Positions 12,332-12,457 of a DNA stretch of 12,457 nt are shown here, one piece after another. The notes beneath the pieces were generated by a model. The model did no database searches. It saw nothing but the letters and a program-made list of their open reading frames with translations, and was not told where the DNA came from. A program made the translations under genes and the position numbers. How positions within the stretch are numbered: position 1 is the stretch's first letter; each line of letters starts with the position of its first letter. The DNA comes from PNAI01 sp964575715 (GTDB lineage: Bacteria > Pseudomonadota > Alphaproteobacteria > Rhizobiales > Xanthobacteraceae), in assembly GCA_964575715.1 (NCBI GenBank), contig CAZNSG010000205.1, forward strand, positions 1 through 12,457, read 5' to 3'.

Positions 12332-12457
12332 GCTCTGATGTCCTTCGTCAAGCATTTTAGCCATGGTGTGCCGCCACCGACGATTTCCGCCGGAGTTTGC
12401 TGATGCGATGATCGTACAAAGGTGGGGGCGAAGCCTTGAGACGTCGGTGATCAAGCT
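12332..12457. other. Window end, unassigned
   Basis: Frames are open here on both strands up to the edge, for example a plus-strand frame from an ATG at 12364 without an SD. None shows a recognisable motif. It could be the edge of a gene or of a mobile element beyond the window. Confidence 0.3.

Noticed and set aside
11972..12454. 160-codon minus-strand frame upstream of rpoN
   Set aside because: It runs through the 88-bp repeat and the palindrome (arms are translated), shows no motif, and ends in the rpoN promoter region.
12332..12457. End of an insertion sequence
   Set aside because: The edge sequence felt transposon-like, but no transposase motif, terminal repeat or target duplication can be shown in 126 bases.

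Overview
The window is high-GC DNA from an alphaproteobacterium of the Hyphomicrobiales (Rhizobiales), most like the Bradyrhizobiaceae/Xanthobacteraceae group. The evidence is the gene orders aroA-cmk-rpsA and rpoN-hpf-ptsN next to hsp20-DUF1150, a ROSE-type leader before the small heat-shock gene, a TIGR02300/FYDLN_acid gene beside aroA, and many palindromic intergenic repeats of the kind that crowd Bradyrhizobium-like genomes. I made no database search; all family calls come from recognising motifs and remembered homologues.

Layout. Positions 1-276 are palindromic repeat DNA behind rpsA. Positions 277-4372 (minus strand) hold aroA, cmk and rpsA, that is shikimate pathway, CMP kinase and ribosomal protein S1, with a 142-bp inverted-repeat element between aroA and cmk. 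On the plus strand from 4514 follow an acidic zinc-ribbon protein (TIGR02300), tRNA-Ala(GGC) and a small GIY-YIG protein ending in a clear intrinsic terminator.

An accessory pair sits at 5523-7837: a gamma-resorcylate decarboxylase-like amidohydrolase (plus) and a mandelate racemase-like enolase-superfamily enzyme (minus). They converge on a composite repeat. No other aromatic-degradation gene is visible, so they look like orphan catabolic functions placed between two conserved housekeeping blocks.

A stress block follows. A near-perfect heat-shock sigma (RpoH) promoter and a three-hairpin ROSE-like RNA thermometer precede hsp20, which is followed by DUF1150. A 212-bp inverted-repeat element then fills the whole gap to the convergent ptsN. 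On the minus strand run rpoN (sigma-54), hpf (long ribosome hibernation factor) and ptsN (EIIA-Ntr), a classic nitrogen and stress regulatory cluster. rpoN has a candidate -24/-12 promoter of its own. The last 515 bases hold no gene I can support, only palindromes and a known-type repeat.

The most unusual signals are: (1) a family of twin palindromes, three copies, two lying inside other palindromic repeats, with paired changes that keep the stems intact; (2) the detailed ROSE thermometer plus RpoH promoter; (3) the two orphan catabolic genes, the racemase homologue with Arg in place of a catalytic Lys; and (4) possible sigma-54 autoregulation of rpoN.
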